A DNA stretch of 44,387 nucleotides from CAVTHK01 sp964552235. Lineage in GTDB: Bacteria; Spirochaetota; Spirochaetia; SZUA-6; CAVTHK01. The stretch spans positions 1 to 44,387 of the forward strand of contig CAZKGO010000033.1 in assembly GCA_964552235.1 (NCBI GenBank), given 5' to 3'. The position numbers and the translations under genes are program-made. Of the stretch, positions 15,888 to 22,062 are shown in pieces (within the stretch, counting starts at the first letter, position 1; each line of letters begins with the position of its first letter). The notes below the pieces were generated by a model. The model was given only the letters and a program-made list of their open reading frames with translations, did not search any database and had not been told where the DNA came from.

Positions 15888-17324
15888 TCAGACCTCTTCG
15901 AGGGTCGCGATCCGGTTCTGGTGCTCGAGAATGCTCACCTTGATGCTGCGGAACACCAGAGGATAGACGTAGTTGTGGAAGTAGTTGGTCAGCCGCACCG
16001 AACGTTCGACGAGCTTGTAGTTGGTGAGCACGTTGTCGATCTCCTGCGGCATGCGGCGCTCGTAATCGAAGTGCCGGGGCGGCGGAGCGTCGAAAGCGAC
16101 GTGCTCCTTGACCTTGTCCTGCAGGTCTCCCAGTTTCTCGAACAGGTCGTAGAGCCGGTAGCGCTGGTTGACCGTCTGCGCGGTTCTGCGCGGGTCGCCC
16201 CCGCTCGCCTTGCGGATGGCGTCAAAGGTGCGCGGATAGATAATCTTGAGGATGTCGTGGCGCCTGATGCGTACGCCTTTCTGCTCGAGCATCTGCTCCA
16301 TCGCCCGCACAGCGAAGCGGTTGCCCCGGTAGTACTGCAGGAACTGGATGATCCTGTCGGCGCCCGCCTCCCCCTGCTCGAGCAGCAGGCCCGTCTGCTC
16401 GGCCAGCCACTCGGGCAGCCTCGGGTTCACCTGGACGCTGTAGGTGTTGAACGCGGCGTTGCGCTTGTCCTTGAGCAGCACGCTGCTGGCCTTGAACAAC
16501 TCTTCCCGCTTGATGTCCTTGAACGCTCCGAAGAGCACGCGCGCCTCGCGGCGGAACTCCTCGAAGTAGGAGTCGACCACGCCGCTTTCTTCGAGCACCT
16601 TATAGAGCTGCTCGGTGATCCGCAGGCCTCCGATCGGGGCCGTGGCCTCCATGCGCTTGGCCTCGATGACCGGGACGCCGATCACGTCCCAGTGCTTTCT
16701 GCCCCGCGGGCCCAGGTTGCCGGTGTTGACTTCGCCGATGTTGGCGCCCACGCGGATGCGGATCTGGAACAGGGCGTTCAGCGAGGCGCCGAGGTCGCTG
16801 CTGGTGCGCAGGGCGCGCACGATGTCGAACGCCTGCTGCAGATCCTGGCGCATTTCGGGCTCGGCCTGCTCGTCGAGAAACCGGTCGTTGGCATCGTTGA
16901 ACAGCCAGCAGACGCGCTGCATCTTGACGCAGGTCTCGAACAGGCGCCGGGCGATGGACTTCTTGGCCTTTTCAGGGTCGAGGCGTCGGGAGGTGCTGTC
17001 GGTGAGGCCGCCGAACTGGAACATCAGGCTGTCGCCTTCGATCTTGTTCAGGTAGCCGCCGTGGCGGCGCAGCACCCAGTTGAAGGCCGTGAACAGCCCG
17101 TTGAGAACCACCTGGTTCTCGGTCGGGCTCAGGAACTTGGAGATGAAGGAGTAGTCGGCGATGTCCATGAAGCCGATGCCGACCACGGTCTCCGTCGAGC
17201 TCTCGGGGATCTCCCCCAGCTCGAAGATCGCCTCGACGAGCTGCCGCGGCAGATAGTATTCCTCGATCTTGCGCCGCAGCTCCTCTTCGGAGATCTGCCC
17301 GGCCCTTGGCGTCGTCTCTTCCAT
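15888..17324 (-). CDS. Class III adenylate/guanylate cyclase with C-terminal helical region
   Basis: A 478-residue cytoplasmic nucleotide cyclase. The catalytic domain covers about residues 45-270. GFMDIADYSF carries the first metal Asp and GDSLMFQFGG the second. GANIGEVNTGNLGPRGRKHWDVIG holds the purine-recognition and transition-state region, followed by KRMEA in place of the usual AaRLE. Residues 1-45 (ISEEELRRKIEEYYLPRQLVEAIFE) resemble the N-terminus of spirochaetal cyclases. Residues 280-478 form a charged helical region of no family I recognise. The ATG at 17324 lies 9 nt after the predicted transcription start. Cyclic AMP versus GMP cannot be decided. It is divergent from the DUF5312-like gene. 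Confidence 0.85.
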   Translation of the reverse strand: MEETTPRAGQISEEELRRKIEEYYLPRQLVEAIFELGEIPESSTETVVGIGFMDIADYSFISKFLSPTENQVVLNGLFTAFNWVLRRHGGYLNKIEGDSLMFQFGGLTDSTSRRLDPEKAKKSIARRLFETCVKMQRVCWLFNDANDRFLDEQAEPEMRQDLQQAFDIVRALRTSSDLGASLNALFQIRIRVGANIGEVNTGNLGPRGRKHWDVIGVPVIEAKRMEATAPIGGLRITEQLYKVLEESGVVDSYFEEFRREARVLFGAFKDIKREELFKASSVLLKDKRNAAFNTYSVQVNPRLPEWLAEQTGLLLEQGEAGADRIIQFLQYYRGNRFAVRAMEQMLEQKGVRIRRHDILKIIYPRTFDAIRKASGGDPRRTAQTVNQRYRLYDLFEKLGDLQDKVKEHVAFDAPPPRHFDYERRMPQEIDNVLTNYKLVERSVRLTNYFHNYVYPLVFRSIKVSILEHQNRIATLEEV

Positions 17325-17339
17325 TGCCGACCCGGGGCC

Positions 17340-17368
17340 ATCATAGAGGAGAAGGCCCCCCGTTCCAA
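17340..17368 (-). promoter_or_regulatory. Promoter of the class III cyclase gene
   Basis: TTGGAA (17368-17363), 17 bp, TATGAT (17345-17340); start near 17333, leader about 9 nt without an SD. Confidence 0.65.
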
Positions 17369-17393
17369 GTATCGGTGAGTACGCCGACAGTGG

Positions 17394-17422
17394 TTGAACG
17401 GGCGACACGGACCCTTTAGAAT
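17394..17422 (+). promoter_or_regulatory. Promoter giving a leaderless mRNA for 17429-19063
   Basis: TTGAAC (17394-17399), 17 bp, TAGAAT (17417-17422). Seven bases after the -10 falls exactly on the A of the ATG at 17429. Confidence 0.7.
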
Positions 17423-17428
17423 GCGGCC

Positions 17429-19063
17429 ATGCCCCGGTTGCTGGAGCTGCTGCGGCAGCTGATCTCATCGGTGGTGTACCGCGGCCCCGCCGGCGCCAGG
17501 CGGCTGGAGATGAGGGCGCTGCGGGCGCGGCTGCGGGCCTACAAGCCGCCCCTGTTGCGGCCCCGCGGAGCCCTGCTGCTGCCGGCCCTGGCCGCGAGGC
17601 TGCTGCAGCTTTCGCGCGCCCTGGAGCCGCTGCGCAGGGTCTTCGACTACACGTTGTCGCACCACGACCGCGAGACAGGCCAGCGCTACGCCGACTGGCT
17701 GATCGAGGCGAGGCTGCCATCGAGCCTCACCTCGCGGCGGGTCAGCTTTGTCTACAAGGAGATGAGGAACCGGATCCCGTCCGGCGCCGACGTCCAGACG
17801 GCGCTCAAGGCCATCGGCGAGCAGTTCGAGCGCTACATCGGCAGCTTCGGCGGGGAGGCGTACGCCGGATTCGACGAGGCGATGACCCAGACCCTCCGGC
17901 TCGCTTCACTGTGCCGTCTCGAGCTCGATCCTCTGCTCAAGCGCTTCGATCCGCGCCTGGACACGGCGCGGCTCGACTACCGACCGGCGTTTGGCGAGGT
18001 GGCCGGCGAGGAGGTCATGGACGCCTTGCTCGACCTCTACTTTATCCTGGCTCCGCTGCAGATCACTCCCCTCGTGATCGAGAACGTCGGCTTGCTTGCC
18101 GCACGCCTGCATCGCGGCAAACCCCATGACCCCGACGCGATCGTCGCGGCGCTGGAGCGCGCCAACCAGGCGCTCCGCGAGGCGCTTCCTGCGCCCCTGC
18201 TGCTCGACGTGATACGGGCCGTGCGGGGGGATCCGGCATTCGTGCCGCAGTCCGACGAGAGCGGCGGGGAGCATCTGGCGGACTTCAAGCGGCGGGTAAC
18301 CGAGCAGTACACGAGAGACGCGGACCGCCTGGCCCGGGAAGCCGACCGGGCCGCGCTGGAGGCCGACGTCAAGGCGCTGTTTGAGGGAGGTGTCCTGCTC
18401 GAGCTGCAGGGGTACAGCGACGACGAGAGCACGATGCTTCTGCGCCGCGGGATGGACGGCTACGATCTGGTGTTCGCGCTCCGTGTCCTGAAGAGCTTCG
18501 CCGTCGCCCGTTACGAGAACCACCTCATGGACCCGGTCAAGGAGCTGCTGCTCGCAGGCTCGTTCTGTGAGCGGCCGTTCCAGCAGGAGCTGTCAGGGGC
18601 GGCGCTGGCCTGCGACTCGGTGAGAGGGCGGATCGAGGAGTTCGAGGCGATGTTCGCCGACGGCGCCCGCTTCTCTTCGCGGGTCATTCACCGCTCTCTG
18701 GACGCGCACAGGCTGGGCAAGACCGCGGTGAGCATCCAGTTGCGCCGGATCATCCGCGGAGTCAACAAGGAGGCGCGCGCAGTGCTCGAGGACTGCCGCC
18801 AGCGCTACGATCGTCTTGCGACGCTGCTCGACCAAGTGGTCGAGGACAGCAACGCGAAGGGCCCCCAGAGAGTCTCCAACATCCGTCTGATCGCCGGCGA
18901 ACGCAACGCCGCCTTCATCGCCAGCCTCGCGCAAGGGTGCGCCGATATCCGGCGCCTGGTGCCGATCATCGATCAGTTCTCCGCTCGCGGCGCCGGCGCG
19001 GAAAGCGACCTGGAGGAACAGCCGGGCGGCGACCCTGCCACCGAGCCCAACGAAGTGCGATAG
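17429..19063 (+). CDS. Uncharacterised protein resembling spirochaetal DUF5312
   Basis: A 544-residue soluble, mostly helical protein of unknown function. No signal peptide, membrane segment or enzyme motif is visible. The N-terminal third (KPPLLRPRGALLLPALAARL, then LEPLRRVFDYTLSH) and the overall length recall the spirochaete-restricted DUF5312 family, but this is from memory and without an alignment. The C-terminus (about 520-544) is acidic and disordered. It has its own promoter and is divergent from the class III cyclase, 104 bp apart, with closely spaced back-to-back promoters, so shared control is possible. It ends at a strong double hairpin facing the convergent dksA-like gene. Confidence 0.6.
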   Translation: MPRLLELLRQLISSVVYRGPAGARRLEMRALRARLRAYKPPLLRPRGALLLPALAARLLQLSRALEPLRRVFDYTLSHHDRETGQRYADWLIEARLPSSLTSRRVSFVYKEMRNRIPSGADVQTALKAIGEQFERYIGSFGGEAYAGFDEAMTQTLRLASLCRLELDPLLKRFDPRLDTARLDYRPAFGEVAGEEVMDALLDLYFILAPLQITPLVIENVGLLAARLHRGKPHDPDAIVAALERANQALREALPAPLLLDVIRAVRGDPAFVPQSDESGGEHLADFKRRVTEQYTRDADRLAREADRAALEADVKALFEGGVLLELQGYSDDESTMLLRRGMDGYDLVFALRVLKSFAVARYENHLMDPVKELLLAGSFCERPFQQELSGAALACDSVRGRIEEFEAMFADGARFSSRVIHRSLDAHRLGKTAVSIQLRRIIRGVNKEARAVLEDCRQRYDRLATLLDQVVEDSNAKGPQRVSNIRLIAGERNAAFIASLAQGCADIRRLVPIIDQFSARGAGAESDLEEQPGGDPATEPNEVR

Positions 19064-19077
19064 CTGCGGGTGACCCT

Positions 19078-19141
19078 CGCCGGGCTTCAGCCCGGCGCCC
19101 CTACCCGGAGTTCTCACGAGCTCCGCAGGAGAACTCCGGGT
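19078..19141. terminator. Double hairpin between convergent genes
   Basis: CGCCGGGC / GCCCGGCG (8 bp, TTCA loop) at 19078-19097 is followed by a perfect 13-bp stem, ACCCGGAGTTCTC (19103-19115) / GAGAACTCCGGGT (19129-19141), with a 13-nt loop. The last base belongs to the stop codon of the dksA-like gene. It lies 14 nt after the plus-strand gene, so it could end transcripts from both sides. There is no T-run, so it may act as an RNA-stabilising or Rho-linked element. Confidence 0.6.
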
Positions 19142-19497
19142 CAGTTGCTGCGGCGCTCTACCTGCTTCTGGGCTTCGACTGTGTACAAGGCATAGGGGAT
19201 CGCCTCCAGGCGCTCCTCCGGGATGGGTCTGCCTGTCTTGAGGCAGACGCCGTATCGGCCTTCGCGGATGCGGGCAAGTGCGGCTTCGATCAGGGTCAAC
19301 CGCTTCAGCTCCGCAGCACCGAGGGCCTGGAGTGCGGTGCGGTCGATCTGGTGAGTCGCGAGGTCCACGAGGTCCTTCGTGTCATCGGCCTGGGCGATCG
19401 CCTTTATTTCCTTGCTCTCGGAAGCGAGCTTCCCCAGGATTTCCTGCCTCATCTCCTCAAGGCGCTTCTGCATCCTGCGCACAAACACCTGATTCAT
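19141..19497 (-). CDS. TraR/DksA-family protein lacking most zinc-finger cysteines
   Basis: A 118-residue RNA polymerase secondary-channel binding protein of the DksA/TraR type. Residues 1-75 form the coiled coil, with QADDTKDLVDLATHQ carrying the acidic DxxD-like tip (D38-D39, D42, D45). The globular part GRYGVCLKTGRPIPEERLEAIP follows. Canonical DksA has four zinc-binding Cys; here only Cys85 remains, the others aligning with Thr88, Thr106 and Ala109. Cysteine-poor DksA paralogues of this kind are known to work without zinc. The ATG at 19497 follows GGGGAG and was chosen over upstream in-frame starts, which lie in the promoter. Its promoter region contains a 20-bp palindrome. Confidence 0.85.
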   Translation of the reverse strand: MNQVFVRRMQKRLEEMRQEILGKLASESKEIKAIAQADDTKDLVDLATHQIDRTALQALGAAELKRLTLIEAALARIREGRYGVCLKTGRPIPEERLEAIPYALYTVEAQKQVERRSN

Positions 19498-19513
19498 CAC
19501 GACTCCCCGGTCA

Positions 19514-19548
19514 ATAATACGCCCTCGAACTCGAGGGCGGGCGATCAA
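19514..19548 (-). promoter_or_regulatory. dksA-like promoter region with a 20-bp palindrome
   Basis: TATTAT (19519-19514) is a good -10 element, with TTGATC at 19548-19543 only 23 bp upstream, too far for normal spacing. The gap is filled by CGCCCTCGA (19520-19528), two bases, and TCGAGGGCG (19531-19539), perfect 9-bp arms abutting the -10. This looks like an operator between the core elements. A long-spaced promoter corrected by an activator or blocked by a repressor is inference. Confidence 0.5.
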
Positions 19549-19575
19549 GATACTATCTCGGCAGCCGCGTGGCAA

Positions 19576-20145
19576 CCATTAACCGGCCTCCCGCAGCCCC
19601 GCAGGACCGATCCCATGCCGGCCCCGGCCGCGGGGCGGGGGAGCGCTCCCGTTCTTGTTGGTCCGTTCAGGCGGCCGGCAGCGCCCGGCGGGACACCCCC
19701 CGCCCGGCAAAGGCTGCGACCAGCCGGAACCGACTGTTGCATGCTGCGGGCGGGGCGTCGTGGTCTTCTGAGCGGCGGCGGCACTGAGGTGCCGCAATCG
19801 CCTGGCGCCCAGGCCCCGCCTCGGCGCGCTCGACACGGCGGGGAGCGAAAGACATGAGCGCGCGATGGCAAGCGCCGCGGGGGGCAACCCCGGCGGCGAC
19901 CCGACGCTGCAGGCGTGCAACCCCTGACCGCCCTCGGCGGCCCACCCGGGCCCCGAAATCGACACACCCGGCGAGGTACGCCGGGAAATCGGGCCCCTGC
20001 CTGCGCTCAGCGCCGTGCCCGAGGCGGCCTGGCGGCCGCGGCCCATCCCACCGCAGCGGCCCGGCGATGGCGGATGCCGGCGCGCGTCCTGCCGGCCCGC
20101 GGTGTTGCCTGCAAGACGGAATCCCGCCCCCGTCGCCGGCGGCAC
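19576..20145. other. Gene-free GC-rich region with several hairpins
   Basis: About 570 bp with no credible protein: open frames here are Arg/Pro/Gly-rich shadows without recognisable motifs. Stems I can read are GCGGCAC / GTGCCGC (19778-19795, TGAG loop); CGCCGC-GGGG / CCCC-G-GCGGCG (19873-19898, one bulge); and a composite structure at 19947-19997 in which CCCGGCG / CGCCGGG closes an AGGTA loop inside a second stem (CCCGA / TCGGG, extended by GGG / CCC). I do not recognise rnpB, ssrA, SRP RNA, 6S RNA or a riboswitch. It may hold an unannotated structured RNA upstream of the HNH gene or a decayed gene. Confidence 0.35.
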
Positions 20146-20175
20146 TTGCCCAACACCTCTGCGGCGTGCGATCAT
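20146..20175 (+). promoter_or_regulatory. Possible promoter of HNH-moaD-moaE
   Basis: TTGCCC (20146-20151), 18 bp, GATCAT (20170-20175); start near 20182. Weaker than others in the window. Confidence 0.35.
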
Positions 20176-20179
20176 CGGG

Positions 20180-20205
20180 GGCGGCGGGCGGTGGGGCCCG
20201 CCGCC
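20180..20205 (+). promoter_or_regulatory. 10-bp hairpin before the HNH start codon
   Basis: GGCGGCGGGC (20180-20189) pairs perfectly with GCCCGCCGCC (20196-20205) across a 6-nt loop, ending 13 nt before the ATG at 20219. The remaining leader is G-rich and contains the only RBS-like bases. The stem could hold the 5' end of the message or limit translation. Confidence 0.5.
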
Positions 20206-20218
20206 GTCCGGGGGCGGT

Positions 20219-20842
20219 ATGGCCGACGTGCTTGACACCAGTGTCCTCGTTCTGAACAGGCACTACAGCCCGATCAGCCTGACCACGGTCCGCCGCGCCT
20301 TCTGCATGCTGTTCACCCGCATCGCCGAGGCGGTGGCCGTCGAGGACGAGAGCTTCCGGAATTTCGATTTCGCCAACTGGGCCGAGCTGTCGTCGTACCG
20401 GCATTCTCTCGGACGCAGCGAGGATCACGACTGGGTGCGCACCCCCAGCCTCGTTCTCATGGTGCCGCGCATCATCCGCGTGCTCCACTACGACAAGAGC
20501 CGTCCCTACCGTGTGCGGCTGACGAGAAAGAACCTCTACTTCCGGGACCGCAACACCTGCCAGTACTGCGGCCGCAGGCTCAAGTCCAAGGACCTGAACA
20601 TCGACCACGTCGTGCCCAGGTCGCGCGGCGGAATCGACACGTGGGAGAACCTGGTCTGCGCCTGCGTCGCCTGCAACATCCGCAAGGGCAGCCGGCTGCC
20701 CGAGGAGGCCGGCATGGCCCTGATCCGCGAGCCCTTCCGGCCGACCCTCAACCCGGCGATCGTCGCCCAGATCGGCAGCAAGCGGTACGCCTCCTGGAGG
20801 AGCTTCCTCGACGAGGCGTACTGGAACGTCGAGCTCGAGTAG
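20219..20842 (+). CDS. HNH endonuclease family protein
   Basis: A 207-residue HNH_5-type protein. The N-terminal half (VLVLNRHYSPISLTTVRRAF, near 9-28) is the usual opening of this widespread stand-alone family. The nuclease module spans about 105-160: zinc pair CQYC (114-117), catalytic DH (129-130) in NIDHVVPRSRGG, Asn144, second zinc pair C149/C152 in CVACNIRKG, plus Asn153. There is no RuvC domain, so it is not IscB. The biological substrate of the family is not known. It is followed 21 bp later by moaD, in a likely operon. The start was chosen at the ATG beginning the conserved N-terminus; a preceding in-frame extension is low-complexity. Confidence 0.85.
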   Translation: MADVLDTSVLVLNRHYSPISLTTVRRAFCMLFTRIAEAVAVEDESFRNFDFANWAELSSYRHSLGRSEDHDWVRTPSLVLMVPRIIRVLHYDKSRPYRVRLTRKNLYFRDRNTCQYCGRRLKSKDLNIDHVVPRSRGGIDTWENLVCACVACNIRKGSRLPEEAGMALIREPFRPTLNPAIVAQIGSKRYASWRSFLDEAYWNVELE

Positions 20843-20863
20843 CGCAGCTGCGGGGAGGGAGTC

Positions 20864-21136
20864 GTGAGCGCGTCTGCGCCGCCCGGCGCCGGCTTGCGGC
20901 GCATCCGGCTCCTGTACTTCGCCGATCTGCGAGAGAGGCGCGGCAGGCCCGAAGAGATCATCGAGACAGACGCAGTCACGCCTGAGGCGTTGTACCGGGA
21001 GCTGGCTGCGCGGCACGGGTTTCCCGCGGCGGCCGACGGAATCAAGGTCGCCGTCAACGACGAAATGGCCGACTGGCAGACCGCGCTCGACAGTGGCGAC
21101 ACGGTGGTGTTCCTGACGCCGTTCGGGGGCGGGTAG
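20864..21136 (+). CDS. moaD: Molybdopterin synthase sulfur carrier subunit (MoaD)
   Basis: A 90-residue ubiquitin-fold sulfur carrier that, as a C-terminal thiocarboxylate, supplies sulfur to molybdopterin synthase during molybdenum cofactor synthesis. RIRLLYFADLRERRGRPEE opens the beta-grasp fold, AVNDEMADWQTALDSGDTV precedes the end, and the protein finishes with FLTPFGGG, the obligatory Gly-Gly tail (one extra Gly gives GGG). The GTG start at 20864 follows GGGAGGGA. It overlaps moaE by one base (TAGTG), consistent with one-to-one synthesis of the two subunits. Confidence 0.93.
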   Translation: MSASAPPGAGLRRIRLLYFADLRERRGRPEEIIETDAVTPEALYRELAARHGFPAAADGIKVAVNDEMADWQTALDSGDTVVFLTPFGGG

Positions 21137-21567
21137 TGAGGTTCGCGCTCACCGGATCGACGCTCGACACTGCGGCTCTCGCTCGGGACATGAGGCGCCC
21201 GGCAGCCGGCGCTCTCGTCACGTTCGAAGGCTGGGTCCGCGATCACAGCGCCGGCCGCAGGGTGTCCGCGCTCGAGTACGAGGCCTACGCGGGCCTCGCC
21301 GAAAGAGAGGGCGAGAGGATCGCCCTCGAGGCCGAACGGGACTTCGACGTCGAGGCCGTGCGGTGCGTGCACCGCGTCGGCCGACTCGCCGTCGGCGATG
21401 TCGCCATCTGGATCGGAGTCACCGCGGCTCACCGCGAGGCTGCCTTCGCCGCATGCAGCCGGGTGATCGACCGGGTCAAGGAGCGTCTGCCGATCTGGAA
21501 AAAGGAGCACTACGCCGACGGATCGAGCGCGTGGACCGGGCCCCCGGCCGGTCCGCCGTCCGTCTGA
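21136..21567 (+). CDS. moaE: Molybdopterin synthase catalytic subunit (MoaE)
   Basis: A 143-residue catalytic subunit converting precursor Z (cPMP) to molybdopterin with MoaD thiocarboxylate. VTFEGWVRDHSAGRRVSALE (29-48) matches the conserved core, AVRCVHRVGRLAVGD the next block, and RVKERLPIWKKEHYADGSS the C-terminal block with the catalytic lysines (KERLPIWKKE). The GTG start overlaps the moaD stop. Length is typical. Other cofactor genes (moaA, moaC, moeA) are not in the window. A molybdenum-hydroxylase-like operon lies about 15 kb away on the other strand. Confidence 0.93.
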   Translation: MRFALTGSTLDTAALARDMRRPAAGALVTFEGWVRDHSAGRRVSALEYEAYAGLAEREGERIALEAERDFDVEAVRCVHRVGRLAVGDVAIWIGVTAAHREAAFAACSRVIDRVKERLPIWKKEHYADGSSAWTGPPAGPPSV

Positions 21568-21588
21568 GTCATGCGGAGCCCGGGGCTG

Positions 21589-21613
21589 CCGGCCGCGGCC
21601 GCCCCGCGGCCGG
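21589..21613. terminator. Hairpin between convergent moaE and cdd
   Basis: CCGGCCGCGG (21589-21598) and CCGCGGCCGG (21604-21613) form a perfect 10-bp stem with a 5-nt loop, in the 51-bp gap between converging genes. No T-run; a bidirectional, GC-rich transcript end is likely. Confidence 0.55.
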
Positions 21614-21618
21614 CCGGC

Positions 21619-22023
21619 TCACCGCCGACTGCCGAGGTCGAAACGCCGCGGCAGCAGCTCCTCGAGGGTCGTCCGCTCGCGGATGCCCGAGGGCGTCCCG
21701 AGGCAGACGAGCAGGTCGCCGCTGCCGAACTCGGCGAGCACCTGCCGGCAGATGCCGCAGGGGGCCGACGGCGGGTCGGCGTCGGTGACGACCACGACGA
21801 GCTCGAGCTCGAGCCTGCCCGCCTGGGAGACCATGCTCACGACCGCGGAGCGTTCGGCGCAGATGGTGGCACCGTAGCTGGCGTTCTCCACGTTGCACCC
21901 CGCGAACACGCGGTCGTCGCCCTTCGCCTTGACCGCCGCCCCCACGCGGAAGCCCGAGTAGGGCGCGTGGGCGCGCTCCCGCGCCTGACAGGCGGCGCGG
22001 AACGTCCGCTCGACATGGTCCAA
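21619..22023 (-). CDS. cdd: Cytidine deaminase
   Basis: A 134-residue short (tetrameric) cytidine deaminase converting cytidine and deoxycytidine to uridine and deoxyuridine in pyrimidine salvage. Zinc ligands and the catalytic acid are C55-A-E57 in TICAERSAV and P88-C89-G-I-C92 in SAPCGICRQVLAEF. APYSGFRVGAAV and NVENASYGAT are the substrate-binding segments. GGAGGTG precedes the ATG. It follows cysS by 39 bp on the same strand and is probably co-transcribed; there is no evident functional link to Cys-tRNA. Confidence 0.94.
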   Translation of the reverse strand: MDHVERTFRAACQARERAHAPYSGFRVGAAVKAKGDDRVFAGCNVENASYGATICAERSAVVSMVSQAGRLELELVVVVTDADPPSAPCGICRQVLAEFGSGDLLVCLGTPSGIRERTTLEELLPRRFDLGSRR

Positions 22024-22062
22024 GTCGCACCTCCGGTGGCCGGCCGGGCGCCGGCCGGCGCC

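Noticed and set aside
19576..20145. RNase P RNA, tmRNA, SRP RNA, 6S RNA or cobalamin riboswitch
   Set aside because: I looked on both strands for GAGGAAAGTCCGG, AGAGTAAAG-like P4 strings, tmRNA ends, the SRP apical loop and B12-box strings and found none.
19854..20255. Open frame on the plus strand in the gene-free region
   Set aside because: Its translation is Arg/Pro/Ala-rich with no motif, no RBS and the base use of a GC-rich shadow. The real HNH gene starts in another frame at 20219.
20219..20842. IscB-type RNA-guided nuclease
   Set aside because: The protein is only 207 residues, has a single HNH module and no RuvC motifs or bridge helix, so it is not IscB despite the structured upstream region.
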